A DNA stretch of 64,000 nt from Streptomyces cinerochromogenes (lineage in GTDB: Bacteria > Actinomycetota > Actinomycetes > Streptomycetales > Streptomycetaceae), in assembly GCF_014648635.1 (NCBI RefSeq), contig NZ_BMRM01000001.1, positions 744,001 to 808,000 of the forward strand. The letters run 5' to 3'. Every line of letters starts with the position of its first letter. Position 1 is the first letter of the stretch. This document shows positions 51,193 to 59,921 of this stretch, one piece after another. Position numbers and translations under genes: made by a program. The notes below the pieces were generated by a model. It did not search any database. It was not told where the DNA came from and worked only from the letters and a program-made list of their open reading frames with translations.

Positions 51193-52344
51193 ATGTACGA
51201 CGAAGAGCAGCACCGCGAGCACGGCCCCCTCGCCGGGTTCACCGTGGGCGTCACCGCCGCCCGCCGGGCCGACGAGCTGGGCGCCCTGCTGCGGCGGCGC
51301 GGCGCCACCGTCCTGCATGCCCCCGCGCTGCGGATCGTGCCGCTCGCCGACGACGGCGAACTGCTCGCCGCCACGAAGGAGATCATCGACCACGTGCCGG
51401 ACGTGGTCGTGGCCACCACCGCGATCGGCTTCCGGGGCTGGGTCGAGGCCGCCGACGGCTGGGGCCTCGGTGAGCAGCTCCTCGGCCGGCTGCGCGGGGC
51501 ACGGCTGCTGGCGCGCGGCCCGAAGGTCAAGGGTGCGATCCGGGCGGCGGGCCTCACGGAGGAGTGGTCCCCCTCCTCGGAGTCCCTGGCCGAGGTCCTG
51601 GACCGTCTCCTGGAGGAGGGCGTCGACGGCACCCGGGTAGCCGTACAGCTCCACGGCGAACCCCTCCCGGGCTTCGTGGAGTCGCTCCGCGCGGCCGGGG
51701 CGGAGGTGGTCCCCGTCCCGGTGTACCGCTGGATGCCCCCGGAGGACCTCGGCCCGCTGGACCGCCTCCTGGACGCGGCCGTCACCCGCGGCCTGGACGC
51801 CCTCACCTTCACCAGTGCGCCCGCCGCGGCCTCCCTCCTCTCCCGCGCGGAGGACCGCGGCCTGCTGGACGAGCTGCTGGCGGCCCTGGCCCACGACGTC
51901 CTGCCGGCCTGCGTGGGCCCGGTCACCGCGCTCCCCCTCCAGGCGCGCGGGATCGACACGGTCCAGCCGGAACGCTTCCGCCTCGGCCCCCTGGTCCAGC
52001 TCCTGTGCCAGGAACTCCCGTCCCGCGCCCGCGCGTTGCCCATCGCCGGCCACCGCGTCGAGATCCGCGGCCACGCGGTCCTGGTGGACGGCGACCTCAA
52101 GCCCGTCCCCCCGGCCGGCATGTCCCTCCTGCGCGCCCTGGCCCGCCGCCCCGGCTGGGTGGTCGCCCGGGCCGACCTCCTCCGCGCGCTGCCCGGAGCC
52201 GGCCGGGACGAGCACGCGGTGGAAACGGCGATGACCCGCCTCCGCACGGCCCTCGGCACCCCCAAACTGATCCAGACGGTGGTGAAGCGGGGCTACCGGC
52301 TGGCACTGGACCCGGCGACGGACGCGAAGTACGCGGACGCGTAG
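51193..52344 (+). CDS. nnaR: HemD-winged-helix fusion regulator NnaR
   Basis: A 383-residue protein. Residues about 15-260 form a uroporphyrinogen-III synthase (HemD) fold (GFTVGVTAARRADELGALLRRRGA, TFTSAPAAASLL). Residues about 285-375 form an OmpR/PhoB-type winged-helix DNA-binding domain (VPPAGMSLLRALARRPGWVVARADLLRALPG, HAVETAMTRLRTALGTPKLIQTVVKRGYRLAL). In S. coelicolor such a protein, NnaR, was described as a co-activator with GlnR of nitrate/nitrite assimilation genes. Location next to narK fits. Whether the HemD part still makes uroporphyrinogen III is unknown. Confidence 0.9.
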   Translation: MYDEEQHREHGPLAGFTVGVTAARRADELGALLRRRGATVLHAPALRIVPLADDGELLAATKEIIDHVPDVVVATTAIGFRGWVEAADGWGLGEQLLGRLRGARLLARGPKVKGAIRAAGLTEEWSPSSESLAEVLDRLLEEGVDGTRVAVQLHGEPLPGFVESLRAAGAEVVPVPVYRWMPPEDLGPLDRLLDAAVTRGLDALTFTSAPAAASLLSRAEDRGLLDELLAALAHDVLPACVGPVTALPLQARGIDTVQPERFRLGPLVQLLCQELPSRARALPIAGHRVEIRGHAVLVDGDLKPVPPAGMSLLRALARRPGWVVARADLLRALPGAGRDEHAVETAMTRLRTALGTPKLIQTVVKRGYRLALDPATDAKYADA

Positions 52345-52381
52345 CGGGGGGCCGCGTAGGCCGGGGCCGCTCAGGCGCGGC

Positions 52382-52426
52382 TCACCGGCTCCCCACCTCG
52401 AACCACAGCAGCTTCCCGGCCCCCGG
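52382..52426 (-). pseudogene. C-terminal remnant of an ATP-binding (anti-sigma-like) protein
   Basis: Read on the minus strand, the last 14 codons before a stop give PGAGKLLWFEVGSR, which resembles the end of Streptomyces HATPase-type regulators usually paired with helix-turn-helix/DUF397 genes. No upstream coding frame continues. A weak call resting on a short match. Confidence 0.35.
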
Positions 52427-52599
52427 TCCAGCGGGCTGTCCCCCACCTGGAGTCCAACTGCGTCGAGGTGGCCACCACCCCCACCACCATCCACATCCGC
52501 GACTCCAAGACCCCCACCACCCCCCACCTCACCCTCGCCCCCTCCGCCTGGGCCGAGTTCCTGCCGTACGTGGCCGAAAGCGGAGCATCCGCTCGCTGA
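52426..52599 (+). pseudogene. DUF397 domain remnant
   Basis: The frame ending at the TGA 52597-52599 encodes NCVEVATTPTTIHIRDSK followed by a Pro/Thr-rich stretch and LTLAPSAWAEFLPYV, the core of a DUF397 protein (CVEVA...IHxRDSK...L.F.P..W..F). There is no start codon or RBS and the N-terminal part is missing. It is a decayed gene. Confidence 0.65.
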
Positions 52600-52662
52600 C
52601 AAGGCTCTGGAACTGCTCAAGTGGTTTGGAGAGCGCGGCCCGCGGCGGCGAGCATGATCGGT

Positions 52663-52998
52663 ATGAAGGGATTCGCGGGATTCAGCAAGCGGCAGGACCT
52701 CGTACTGGTCATCCGGGACTCCGACCTCGTCGCGGCGGCGCTGCGCGAGGCCTTGGACGGGGCCTCGGAGGAGGAGCGGGCCGGGCTGGAGCGGGCGGTC
52801 GCCATCGTCGAGGAGACCGCCGGCGCCGGCGAGGGGCGGCTTCGGGCCGACTGGGTCCGCGCCCGGCTGGCCGACGTCGGCTTCACCGGGGACATCACCT
52901 CCGTCGCCGCCATCAAGGCGCTGCGGCAGGCCGAGCCGGCGCTCAGTCTGCTGGCCGCGGTGCAGTTGCAGAAGGAAGCGGTGGCCCACCCGGAGTAG
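52663..52998 (+). CDS. Hypothetical protein, small soluble
   Basis: A 111-residue protein (FAGFSKRQDLVLVIRDSDLVAAALREAL..., then an Ala/Glu-rich helical region). No family was recognised. The start may be 52663 or 52654; the purine run GGCGAG fits 52663 better. Its last 56 bp overlap the end of the convergent matB gene. Third-position GC content supports coding. Confidence 0.6.
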   Translation: MKGFAGFSKRQDLVLVIRDSDLVAAALREALDGASEEERAGLERAVAIVEETAGAGEGRLRADWVRARLADVGFTGDITSVAAIKALRQAEPALSLLAAVQLQKEAVAHPE

Positions 52999-55111
52999 AG
53001 GCCGGCGGTGCCGTCACCCCGCCCGTGCGGCGGAGCTTCTGCCAGCGCAGTCGGCCGCCGGTCAGGGCGGTGATCCAGGACTGGAGGAGGACGACGTACA
53101 TGAGCTGGCGGTAGAGGAGCTGCTGGAGGGGGAGGGCGAGGAGCGGGGTGAGGCGCTCGCGGTCGAGGTGGAAGGCGTAGGCCGCGCAGGCCGCCTGGAC
53201 GGCCAGGACGGCGCACCAGGCCGCGATCGTCTTCCCAGTCGGGCCGAAGACGAGGCCGTAGACGAGGAACAGGTCGATCAGGGGGGCCAGGAGCGGGGCG
53301 ACGACCGTGAAGAGGGAGACCAGGGGCAGGCCGACGCGGCCGAAGCGGCCCGACGGACCCCTCTCGAACAGCGCGCGCCGGTGCTTCCAGATCGCCTGCA
53401 TGGTGCCGTACGACCAGCGGTAGCGCTGGGACCACAGCTGCTGGACCGTCTCCGGCGCCTCCGTCCACGCCCGGGCCTTCTCGGCGTACACCACCCGCCA
53501 GCCGTCGCGGTGGAGGGCCATCGTGACGTCGGTGTCCTCGGCGAGCGTGTCGTCGCTCATGCCGCCGACCCGCTCCAGCGCCGAGCGGCGGAACGCCCCG
53601 ACCGCGCCCGGGATCGTCGGCATGCAGCGCAGGATGTCGTACATCCGGCGGTCGAGGTTGAAGCCCATCACGTACTCGATGTGCTGCCAGGCGCCGATGA
53701 GCCGGTTCTTGTTGCCGACCTTGGCGTTGCCGGCGACCGCGCCGACGCGCGGGTCGGCGAAGGGCTGGACGAGTTCACGGACCGTGGCGGGCTCGAAGAC
53801 CGTGTCGCCGTCCATCATCACGACCAGGTCGTACCGGGCGGCGGCCACGCCCCGGTTGAGCGCGGCGGGTTTGCCCGCGTTGGCCTGGCGGATCACGCGG
53901 ACCTCGGGCAGGCCGAGCGCCTCGACGATGTCCGCGGTGCCGTCGCCGGAGCCGTCGTCGATGACGAGCACCTCGATGGGGTGCTCGCTGCGCATCAGGG
54001 AACGGACCGTGTTCTCGATGCACTTGGCCTCGTTGTACGCCGGTACGAGCACCGACACCGGCTCGGTGACCGGCCCCTCGCCCCAGCGGAAGCCGGGACG
54101 CCGGGTGCGGCGGGCGTGGGCGCCGGACAGCAGCAGCATCAGGGCGAAACGGCCGAGGACGAGGACGCCGACGGCGGCCAGGCCGACGACGAGGGCCGTG
54201 GTGATGTCGTCGGACGCCCGCACCAGGAAGACCCAGGCCTTCCCCTTCCACAGGTCGAGGCCCGTGACCTCGGTGTCCGCGCTCGGTGCGCGCAGCGCGC
54301 CGGTGAGGGTCTGGAAGGTGTAGCCCTGCTGCTGGAGCCGGGGCAGCAGCCGGTCCAGCGCCTGTACGGTCTGGTGCCGGTCGCCGCCCGAGTCGTGCAT
54401 CAGGACGACCGCGCCCCGGCCGCCGTGCGGGGTGGCGTTGCGGAGGATCCGCTCGACGCCCGGCTTGCGCCAGTCCTCGCTGTCGGCGTCGTCCACGACG
54501 GTGAGGTAGCCACGGCTGCCGATGTACCGCGTGACCGGCCAGGACCTGTTGTCGATCGCGTCGGCGGAGGACGAGTACGGCGGCCGGAACAGCGAGCTGC
54601 GGATACCGGCCGCTCCGGCGAGCGCCAGCTGGTTCTGGGACAGCTCCCAGTCGATCCGCTTCGTGGAGTGGTACGACAGGTCGGGGTGGCCGAAGGTGTG
54701 CAGGCCCACCTCGTGCCCCTCCTCGACCATGCGCCGGACCAGCTCGGGGTGGCGGGAGGTCATGGTGCCGGTCACGAAGAAGACCGCGTGCGCGTGGTGC
54801 TTCTTCAGCACGTCCAGGACCTTCGGGGTCCAGGTCGGGTCGGGACCGTCGTCGAAGGTGAGGACGATGTGGTGGTCGGGGATGCGCAGGCTGCGGGCGC
54901 GGTCGTGGCGGGTGTCGATGACCGGGCCGCCGTCCAGGATCCGCCGCGGCACGTCGTCGTTCGCGGCGGCGGGGCGGACGCGGTGGTCCGCGAGGATCTC
55001 GTTGTGCACGTAGCCGCGCAGCATCAGCATCGCCAGCGTGGCGGCGAGGACCACGAGGGGCAGCAGGTAGCGCAGCGGCAGCCGGGTACGGCGCCGGGGG
55101 TGTGAGGCCAT
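52943..55111 (-). CDS. matB: Bifunctional polysaccharide deacetylase/GT2 glycosyltransferase MatB
   Basis: A 722-residue membrane protein. An N-terminal anchor (about 14-32) is followed by a NodB deacetylase domain (HIVLTFDDGPDPTWTPKVLD near 80-100; H-x3-H in HTFGHPDLS; FRPPYS). A second membrane helix (about 310-330) leads to a family 2 glycosyltransferase (VSVLVPAYNEAK, VIDDGSGDGTADIV, MMDGDTVFEP, LAEDTDV, the QxxRW motif QRYRW) and C-terminal helices. S. coelicolor/lividans MatB makes poly-beta-1,6-GlcNAc needed for pellet formation and adhesion. matA lies 19 bp upstream on the same strand. Confidence 0.9.
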   Translation of the reverse strand: MASHPRRRTRLPLRYLLPLVVLAATLAMLMLRGYVHNEILADHRVRPAAANDDVPRRILDGGPVIDTRHDRARSLRIPDHHIVLTFDDGPDPTWTPKVLDVLKKHHAHAVFFVTGTMTSRHPELVRRMVEEGHEVGLHTFGHPDLSYHSTKRIDWELSQNQLALAGAAGIRSSLFRPPYSSSADAIDNRSWPVTRYIGSRGYLTVVDDADSEDWRKPGVERILRNATPHGGRGAVVLMHDSGGDRHQTVQALDRLLPRLQQQGYTFQTLTGALRAPSADTEVTGLDLWKGKAWVFLVRASDDITTALVVGLAAVGVLVLGRFALMLLLSGAHARRTRRPGFRWGEGPVTEPVSVLVPAYNEAKCIENTVRSLMRSEHPIEVLVIDDGSGDGTADIVEALGLPEVRVIRQANAGKPAALNRGVAAARYDLVVMMDGDTVFEPATVRELVQPFADPRVGAVAGNAKVGNKNRLIGAWQHIEYVMGFNLDRRMYDILRCMPTIPGAVGAFRRSALERVGGMSDDTLAEDTDVTMALHRDGWRVVYAEKARAWTEAPETVQQLWSQRYRWSYGTMQAIWKHRRALFERGPSGRFGRVGLPLVSLFTVVAPLLAPLIDLFLVYGLVFGPTGKTIAAWCAVLAVQAACAAYAFHLDRERLTPLLALPLQQLLYRQLMYVVLLQSWITALTGGRLRWQKLRRTGGVTAPPASTPGGPPLPSATAPRPAD

Positions 55112-55130
55112 CTGAGGGGGTTCCGCCTGG

Positions 55131-56345
55131 TCAGAGGGAGAGCTTGGGGTGCGGGTGCCGGGTGCGGCCGGGCGGGGTGTGCGCGGGGCCCGTCGGGGTC
55201 GGCGTGGGCGCCGGAGCGGTGGCGGTGCCGGTGGCGGACGGGACCGGGGACTCGCCGGCGGTCGGTGCGGCCGGGGACGCGGAGTCCGTGGCGCCGGGCG
55301 CGGTGGAGGTGCCGGGCGTCGGCTCGGCGGGAGCGGACGCGTCGGCCCCGGTGGCGGCGTCGGCGGGGGCCCCGCTGCCGGGTACGGCGGTGCCGGTCGC
55401 CGCGGCGCCCACGGCCGGTCCGGTCAGCGCGCCGGTTCCGGGCGGGGCCGGGGTCGTGGAGGCGCTGGGCAGCGGGGAGGTGTCCACCTTGCCGGCCGGC
55501 TTGTCCTCTCTCTGGCCCGGCACCGGCAGCCAGGGGGCGGCGGAGTTGCCGGACAGCAGGGTGGCGACGATGACGGCGGCGTAACCGGCACAGGCCACGC
55601 CCACGGCCACACCGAGCCGACGGAAACGCCGGCTACGACGCCCCGACGCATCCACGAACACCGGCCCGTCGGACCGACGGACCTCACCCACGGCCGACCC
55701 CGGCTCGTGCACGGCCGTCTGCGGACCCGCAGGGGCGATACGGACGTCCTCCAGCTGGACGGTCACGTCGTCCGGACCGGAGAGCGCGGCGGGCTGGGCG
55801 GAGCCGGGGGTGGCGTCGGCGGGCTCGGGGCGCTCAGGGGCAGCCTCGGCGGACTCGGGAGCGCCGTCGGCAGGCTCAGGGGCGCCGTCGGCGGGCTCGG
55901 AGGGCACGGCAGGTTCGGCCGGCTTGGTGGGCGCGGCAGCCTCGGCCAGCACGGCGGGCACGGCGGGCACGGCGGGTCCGGCAGCCTCGGCGGGCGCGGC
56001 AGACGCAGCTGCCTCGGCACCTTCAGTCGACGCGGCAGACCCGGTGGCGCTCTCGGCCGGGCCGGCAGAGGCTGCAGCCTCCGTCGGCTCCGAAGCCCCG
56101 GGGGGCTCAACGGCCTCCGGGGCCTCAGCGACAGCCCCCGCCGACTCGACGGCAGCCTCTGCCGACTCGGCAGTCTCAGCGGGCTCGGCCGACTCAGCGG
56201 GCTCAGCCGACTCAGTGGGCTCCGTCGGCTCCGTGCAACGCGCGGCCGAAAGCATCCGTTCCTCATCCCCGTCCGCAGACGCAGCGGTCCTAGCGGACGC
56301 GACTTCCCGCCGCTCAGGTTGGGCGTCTTCAGGACATTTCTTCAC
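55131..56345 (-). CDS. matA: MatA-like membrane protein with long Ala/Pro/Glu-rich regions
   Basis: A 404-residue protein. About 225 residues of Glu/Pro/Ala/Ser repeats (TEPTESAEPAESAEPAE and similar) are followed by a short conserved core (DDVTVQLEDVRIAPAGP, SDGPVFVDASGRRSRRFRRLG), one transmembrane helix (VAVGVACAGYAAVIVATLLSG) and a Pro/Thr-rich external tail. The assignment comes from its place directly before matB. The GTG at 56345 (GGGGGA 9 nt upstream) is preferred over the GTG at 56363. Co-transcribed with matB. Confidence 0.75.
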   Translation of the reverse strand: MKKCPEDAQPERREVASARTAASADGDEERMLSAARCTEPTEPTESAEPAESAEPAETAESAEAAVESAGAVAEAPEAVEPPGASEPTEAAASAGPAESATGSAASTEGAEAAASAAPAEAAGPAVPAVPAVLAEAAAPTKPAEPAVPSEPADGAPEPADGAPESAEAAPERPEPADATPGSAQPAALSGPDDVTVQLEDVRIAPAGPQTAVHEPGSAVGEVRRSDGPVFVDASGRRSRRFRRLGVAVGVACAGYAAVIVATLLSGNSAAPWLPVPGQREDKPAGKVDTSPLPSASTTPAPPGTGALTGPAVGAAATGTAVPGSGAPADAATGADASAPAEPTPGTSTAPGATDSASPAAPTAGESPVPSATGTATAPAPTPTPTGPAHTPPGRTRHPHPKLSL

Positions 56346-56440
56346 GCGCGCACATCCCCCCACGGGACCGTTCGAAGGGTGCGCTCACGATCCGGGCCTC
56401 CGTCGATGGACCAGGCCCCCACCCGGTCCGAGCGCCCCCA

Positions 56441-57445
56441 TCACCACCCTGTGCCCGGGCCATGAATGTAGCGCACGTCGTTCATCACCTCCTCATCCAT
56501 GGCCGGAATCCACCCCCCGGCAGGCCGCCGCAGCCACCCCTCCGCCCGGGCGATCTCGGCCACCGCCGTCCGCAGTGCGGTCAGTCCGGGATGAACCAGC
56601 CCTTTCCGCCAGACCAGGGAGACGGGCGACAGCGGAACCGGGTCGACGAGAGGACGCCGTACCGTGCCCGGGAGGGCCGGGAAGTCCACGACGGCGAGTA
56701 CCGGGTGCCGGGTCTTCGCCATGACGCGGCGGAACTCCTCGTCCCCGACGGCCAGCGGCAGGGGCGGGGCGAGCCGGACGGCGTGCCGGTCGAAGAGCCG
56801 TACGGCCAGCTCGGTCCACTCCCGGGTGCGCGGGTTGCCGGCACCGGCGTACACCGTCTCCCCGGCCAGCGCGGACAGCGGCACCTCGGCCGACCCGGCC
56901 AGCGGGTGGTCCTCGGGCAGGAGCACGGCCATCGGCTCGTACCGCACCGGCTGCTGCTCCAGCCCGGAGCGGAGCGCCGGGTCGAGGCCGGCGAACCGGC
57001 CGAAGGAGACGTCCAGGCGGCCGGCGAGCAGGTCGGCGGCGGCTTTGGTGAGGCCGCTCTCGTAGCGGGCCATCAGCTCGCAGTCGGGGGCGAGTTCCCG
57101 GGCCCGGTGCAGGACGCGGCGGCCGGTGAGCATGCCGGGTGAGTTGAGGTCGACCAGCAGGGGGCGGGCCTGGCCGGCCGCGAACGCGGCGAGCAGGTCG
57201 TCCTGGGCGGCTAGGACCCGGCGCGCGTGCGGCAGCAGCCGTTCGCCGTCCGGGGTCAGCGTGACCTGCCGGGTGGTCCGGACGAACAGCTCGGCGCCCA
57301 GCTCCCGCTCCAGCCGCCGTACGTCCCGGCTGAGCGCCTGCTGGGCGACGTAGAGGCGGGCCGCGGCCCGGGTGAAGTGCAGTTCCTCGGCGACGGTCAC
57401 GAAGGCGCGCAGCAGGCGGGGGTCTATGTGAGCGGGAGCGGGCAT
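56441..57445 (-). CDS. LysR family transcriptional regulator
   Basis: A 334-residue LysR regulator. The N-terminal winged helix is IDPRLLRAFVTVAEELHFTRAAARLYVAQQALSRDVRRLERELGAELFVRTTRQVTLTPDGERLL. The periplasmic-binding-like effector domain is about residues 95-300. It is divergent from the MFS gene (84 bp between starts), the classic arrangement for a regulator of its neighbour. The effector is unknown. Confidence 0.92.
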   Translation of the reverse strand: MPAPAHIDPRLLRAFVTVAEELHFTRAAARLYVAQQALSRDVRRLERELGAELFVRTTRQVTLTPDGERLLPHARRVLAAQDDLLAAFAAGQARPLLVDLNSPGMLTGRRVLHRARELAPDCELMARYESGLTKAAADLLAGRLDVSFGRFAGLDPALRSGLEQQPVRYEPMAVLLPEDHPLAGSAEVPLSALAGETVYAGAGNPRTREWTELAVRLFDRHAVRLAPPLPLAVGDEEFRRVMAKTRHPVLAVVDFPALPGTVRRPLVDPVPLSPVSLVWRKGLVHPGLTALRTAVAEIARAEGWLRRPAGGWIPAMDEEVMNDVRYIHGPGTGW

Positions 57446-57529
57446 GCCGACGAACTTACAACGCGGGTGCGTGAATCGGCACGCGGAAGGTGTTGGACCC
57501 GGTGATCCACTCCGGGGGACCGTGGAGCC

Positions 57530-58762
57530 ATGCCGCAACAGACCGCCGAAGACAGACAGATACCACCCACCGCTCGGCACACCACCGGATACCGCTACCT
57601 CTTCGCTCTTCCCGGCGCCCGCCGCTTCACCGCCGGCAACCTCCTCGCCCGCCTCCCCATCGGCATGTTCAGCGTGAGCGCGGTCGTGATGATCGCCGGG
57701 TCACGGGGCTCGTACGCCCTCGCCGGTGCCGTCACCGCGACCGGGCTCGCGGCGACCGCGGTGGCCGGGCCCCTGCTCGCCCGGCTGGTGGACCGGCACG
57801 GACAGGCCCGCGTCGCGCTGCCGGCCACGGTGGTCTCGGTGCTGGGCAGCCTCGCCCTGCTGCTGTGCGTCCGCTACGACGCCCCCGGCTGGTCCCTGTT
57901 CGCCGCCTATGCCGGCACCGCGGCCACCCCCAACATCGGCGGTCTCTCCCGCGCCCGCTGGGCCCATCTGCTGCGCGGCGAACCGGGCGCCCTGCACACC
58001 GCGAACGCCTTCGAGCAGGCCGCGGACGAGCTGTGCTTCATGCTCGGACCGGCCCTGGCGTCCTTCCTGACCGGCGCGTTCTTCCCGGAGGCGGGCACAC
58101 TGGCCGCGGCGGTGCTGCTGCTCGCCGGCATGCTGCTGTTCACCGCCCAGCGGGCGACCGAGCCGCCGCCGACGCCCCGCTCGCAGGGGCCCTCGCCGCT
58201 GCGCAGCCCGGGCATCCCGCCCCTGCTGGTCTGCTTCGCCGCGACCGGCGCGGTGTTCGGCTCCATGGAGGTCGTCACGATCGCCTACGCCGACGCCCAG
58301 GGGCATCGCGCGGCGGCCGGTGCCGTGCTCGCGCTCCAGGCGGCCGGCTCGTGCGCGGCGGGGCTGGCGTTCGGGGCGCGGAAGCCGGAGGGGGTGCGCT
58401 TCTCCTGGTGCCTGGCCGCCATGGCCGCGCTCATGACCCTGCCGTGGGCCGCCGCGGGCCTCGCCGGTTCGCTCTGGGCACTGGCGGCCGCGCTGCTGGT
58501 CGCGGGCATGGCGACGGCACCGACGATGGTGACGGCGATGACGCTGGTGCAGAAGCGCACCCCGGCCGACCGGCTGAACGAGGGGATGAGCCTGATGGTG
58601 ACGGGGCTGCTCACCGGGATCGCGGCCGGCTCGGCGGCGGGAGGCTGGGCGGCGGAGCACCTCTCCCCCGCCTCGGCGTACGCCGTGCCGGTGGCGGCGG
58701 CCACCCTCGCGCTGGGGGTTGCCTCGCTCACCCGCACCGGCGGGGTGCGGGGAACCCCATGA
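57530..58762 (+). CDS. MFS transporter controlled by a divergent LysR gene
   Basis: A 410-residue major facilitator with about 12 helices, beginning FALPGARRFTAGNLLARLPIGMFSVSAVVMIAGSRGSYALAGAV and with RLVDRHGQARVALPATVVSVLGS in the helix 2-3 loop region. The pattern resembles sugar- or drug-efflux MFS proteins; the substrate is unknown. It ends just before a terminator shared with ssrA. Confidence 0.88.
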   Translation: MPQQTAEDRQIPPTARHTTGYRYLFALPGARRFTAGNLLARLPIGMFSVSAVVMIAGSRGSYALAGAVTATGLAATAVAGPLLARLVDRHGQARVALPATVVSVLGSLALLLCVRYDAPGWSLFAAYAGTAATPNIGGLSRARWAHLLRGEPGALHTANAFEQAADELCFMLGPALASFLTGAFFPEAGTLAAAVLLLAGMLLFTAQRATEPPPTPRSQGPSPLRSPGIPPLLVCFAATGAVFGSMEVVTIAYADAQGHRAAAGAVLALQAAGSCAAGLAFGARKPEGVRFSWCLAAMAALMTLPWAAAGLAGSLWALAAALLVAGMATAPTMVTAMTLVQKRTPADRLNEGMSLMVTGLLTGIAAGSAAGGWAAEHLSPASAYAVPVAAATLALGVASLTRTGGVRGTP

Positions 58763-58763
58763 C

Positions 58764-58796
58764 AAAGGCCCCGCCGCGAGAAGCGACGGGGCCTTT
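58764..58796. terminator. Bidirectional terminator between the MFS gene and ssrA
   Basis: Arms 58764-58777 and 58783-58796 pair over 14 bp with one G-U, loop GAGAA. Confidence 0.85.
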
Positions 58797-58830
58797 GCCC
58801 ACATGGGGTGTGACCCCCGGAGGGGCCTCG

Positions 58831-59217
58831 TGGAGATGGCGGGAATCGAACCCGCGTCCAACGGTGCGGAATCAGGGCTTCTCCGTGTGCAGTCCGCTGC
58901 GATTTTCTCGGCCCCGGAGATCACGCGGACAAGTCTCCGACGGGCTCAGTCACTGTTTGATTTCCCTCTACACCCCGTGACCGGGCCTAGAGGTTTAGTT
59001 CCCTAGCTGATGCCAGGATCCGGGTCGGGAACAGCCCCGGGCTGACACTTCGCAAGTCGCTACTTAGGCAGCGAGGGCGAAGGAATCGCGCTTGGTGTTG
59101 GCGATTATTTTTTGCGACATATGGTTTACGAGATCATTGCCGCTTCCTCGACACGCTTCCCCTGCTTCGACAGCCGCTGTCGAAACCGATCATCCCCATG
59201 TTGATTTTTCAATCCCC
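58831..59217 (-). ncRNA. ssrA: Transfer-messenger RNA (tmRNA)
   Basis: About 387 nt. The 5' end GGGGATT pairs with the 3' end ATCTCCA, keeping the G-U wobble at the third pair that alanyl-tRNA synthetase needs. The T-arm GCGGGTTCGATTCCCGC is intact. CCA is not encoded. The tag reading frame (59102 down to 59064) encodes ANTKRDSFALAA and stops with TAA. Upstream pseudoknot segments are GC-rich helices. It rescues stalled ribosomes with SmpB, whose gene lies just upstream on the same strand. Confidence 0.97.
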
Positions 59218-59257
59218 TCCGTGGAGGGTTCGCGCACCCTCTGTGGGGTGCACTGCC

Positions 59258-59263
59258 ATCGTA
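59258..59263 (-). promoter_or_regulatory. -10 box of ssrA
   Basis: TACGAT on the minus strand, with TGGCAT 18 bp upstream as a possible -35. It would start a precursor with a 5' leader of about 30 nt before the mature tmRNA end at 59217. Confidence 0.5.
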
Positions 59264-59310
59264 CGTGACCAACGCCCGACGATGCCAGCCTATTCCCGGG
59301 GGCCGGCCGG

Positions 59311-59865
59311 CTAGGCGCCGCGCTGCTTGCGCTTCGCCGCCGAGATCGCCCGGTCCGCCTCCCGCCGGTCCTGCTTCTCGCGCAGCGTCTGCCGTTTGTC
59401 GTACTCCTTCTTGCCCCGTGCGAGAGCGATCTCGGCCTTCGCCCGGCCGTCCTTGAAGTAGATGGCGAGGGGCACGATCGTGTGTCCCGTCTCCTGGGAC
59501 TTCGCCTCCAGCTTGTCGATCTCCTCGCGGTGCAGGAGCAGCTTGCGCTTGCGGCGCGCGGAGTGGTTGGTCCAGCTGCCCTGGTGGTATTCCGGGATGT
59601 GGGCGTTGTGCAGCCACGCCTCGCCCCGGTCGATCTGGACGAAGCCGTCGGCCAGCGAGGTCCGGCCCTCGCGCAGCGACTTGACCTCCGTGCCCATGAG
59701 CACGAGCCCGGCCTCGTAGGTGTCGATGATCGCGTAGTCGTGCCGGGCCTTCTTGTTCTGGGCGACGATCTTGCGCTTGCCGCCCTTCTCGCCGTCCCGG
59801 GCCTTGGCGGCCCCGCCGCCCTGCTTGGGCTGGGACTCCTTCGGTACGTACATTCCCTTGCTCAT
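59311..59865 (-). CDS. smpB: SsrA-binding protein SmpB
   Basis: A 184-residue tmRNA-binding protein. The oligonucleotide-binding fold shows [56 protein letters not shown], then [15 protein letters not shown] and the basic C-terminal tail that reaches into the ribosome. The start may be 59865 or 59853 (MYVPKES); AAGGGA lies too close to the second for good spacing. ssrA follows within about 95 bp, and the S41 protease and ftsX-ftsE precede on the same strand. Confidence 0.95.
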   Translation of the reverse strand: MSKGMYVPKESQPKQGGGAAKARDGEKGGKRKIVAQNKKARHDYAIIDTYEAGLVLMGTEVKSLREGRTSLADGFVQIDRGEAWLHNAHIPEYHQGSWTNHSARRKRKLLLHREEIDKLEAKSQETGHTIVPLAIYFKDGRAKAEIALARGKKEYDKRQTLREKQDRREADRAISAAKRKQRGA

Positions 59866-59921
59866 AGTGCCGACCATTTTCGCACCACACAGGGGGTCCG
59901 AGTACAGCCGATTACGCGAGG

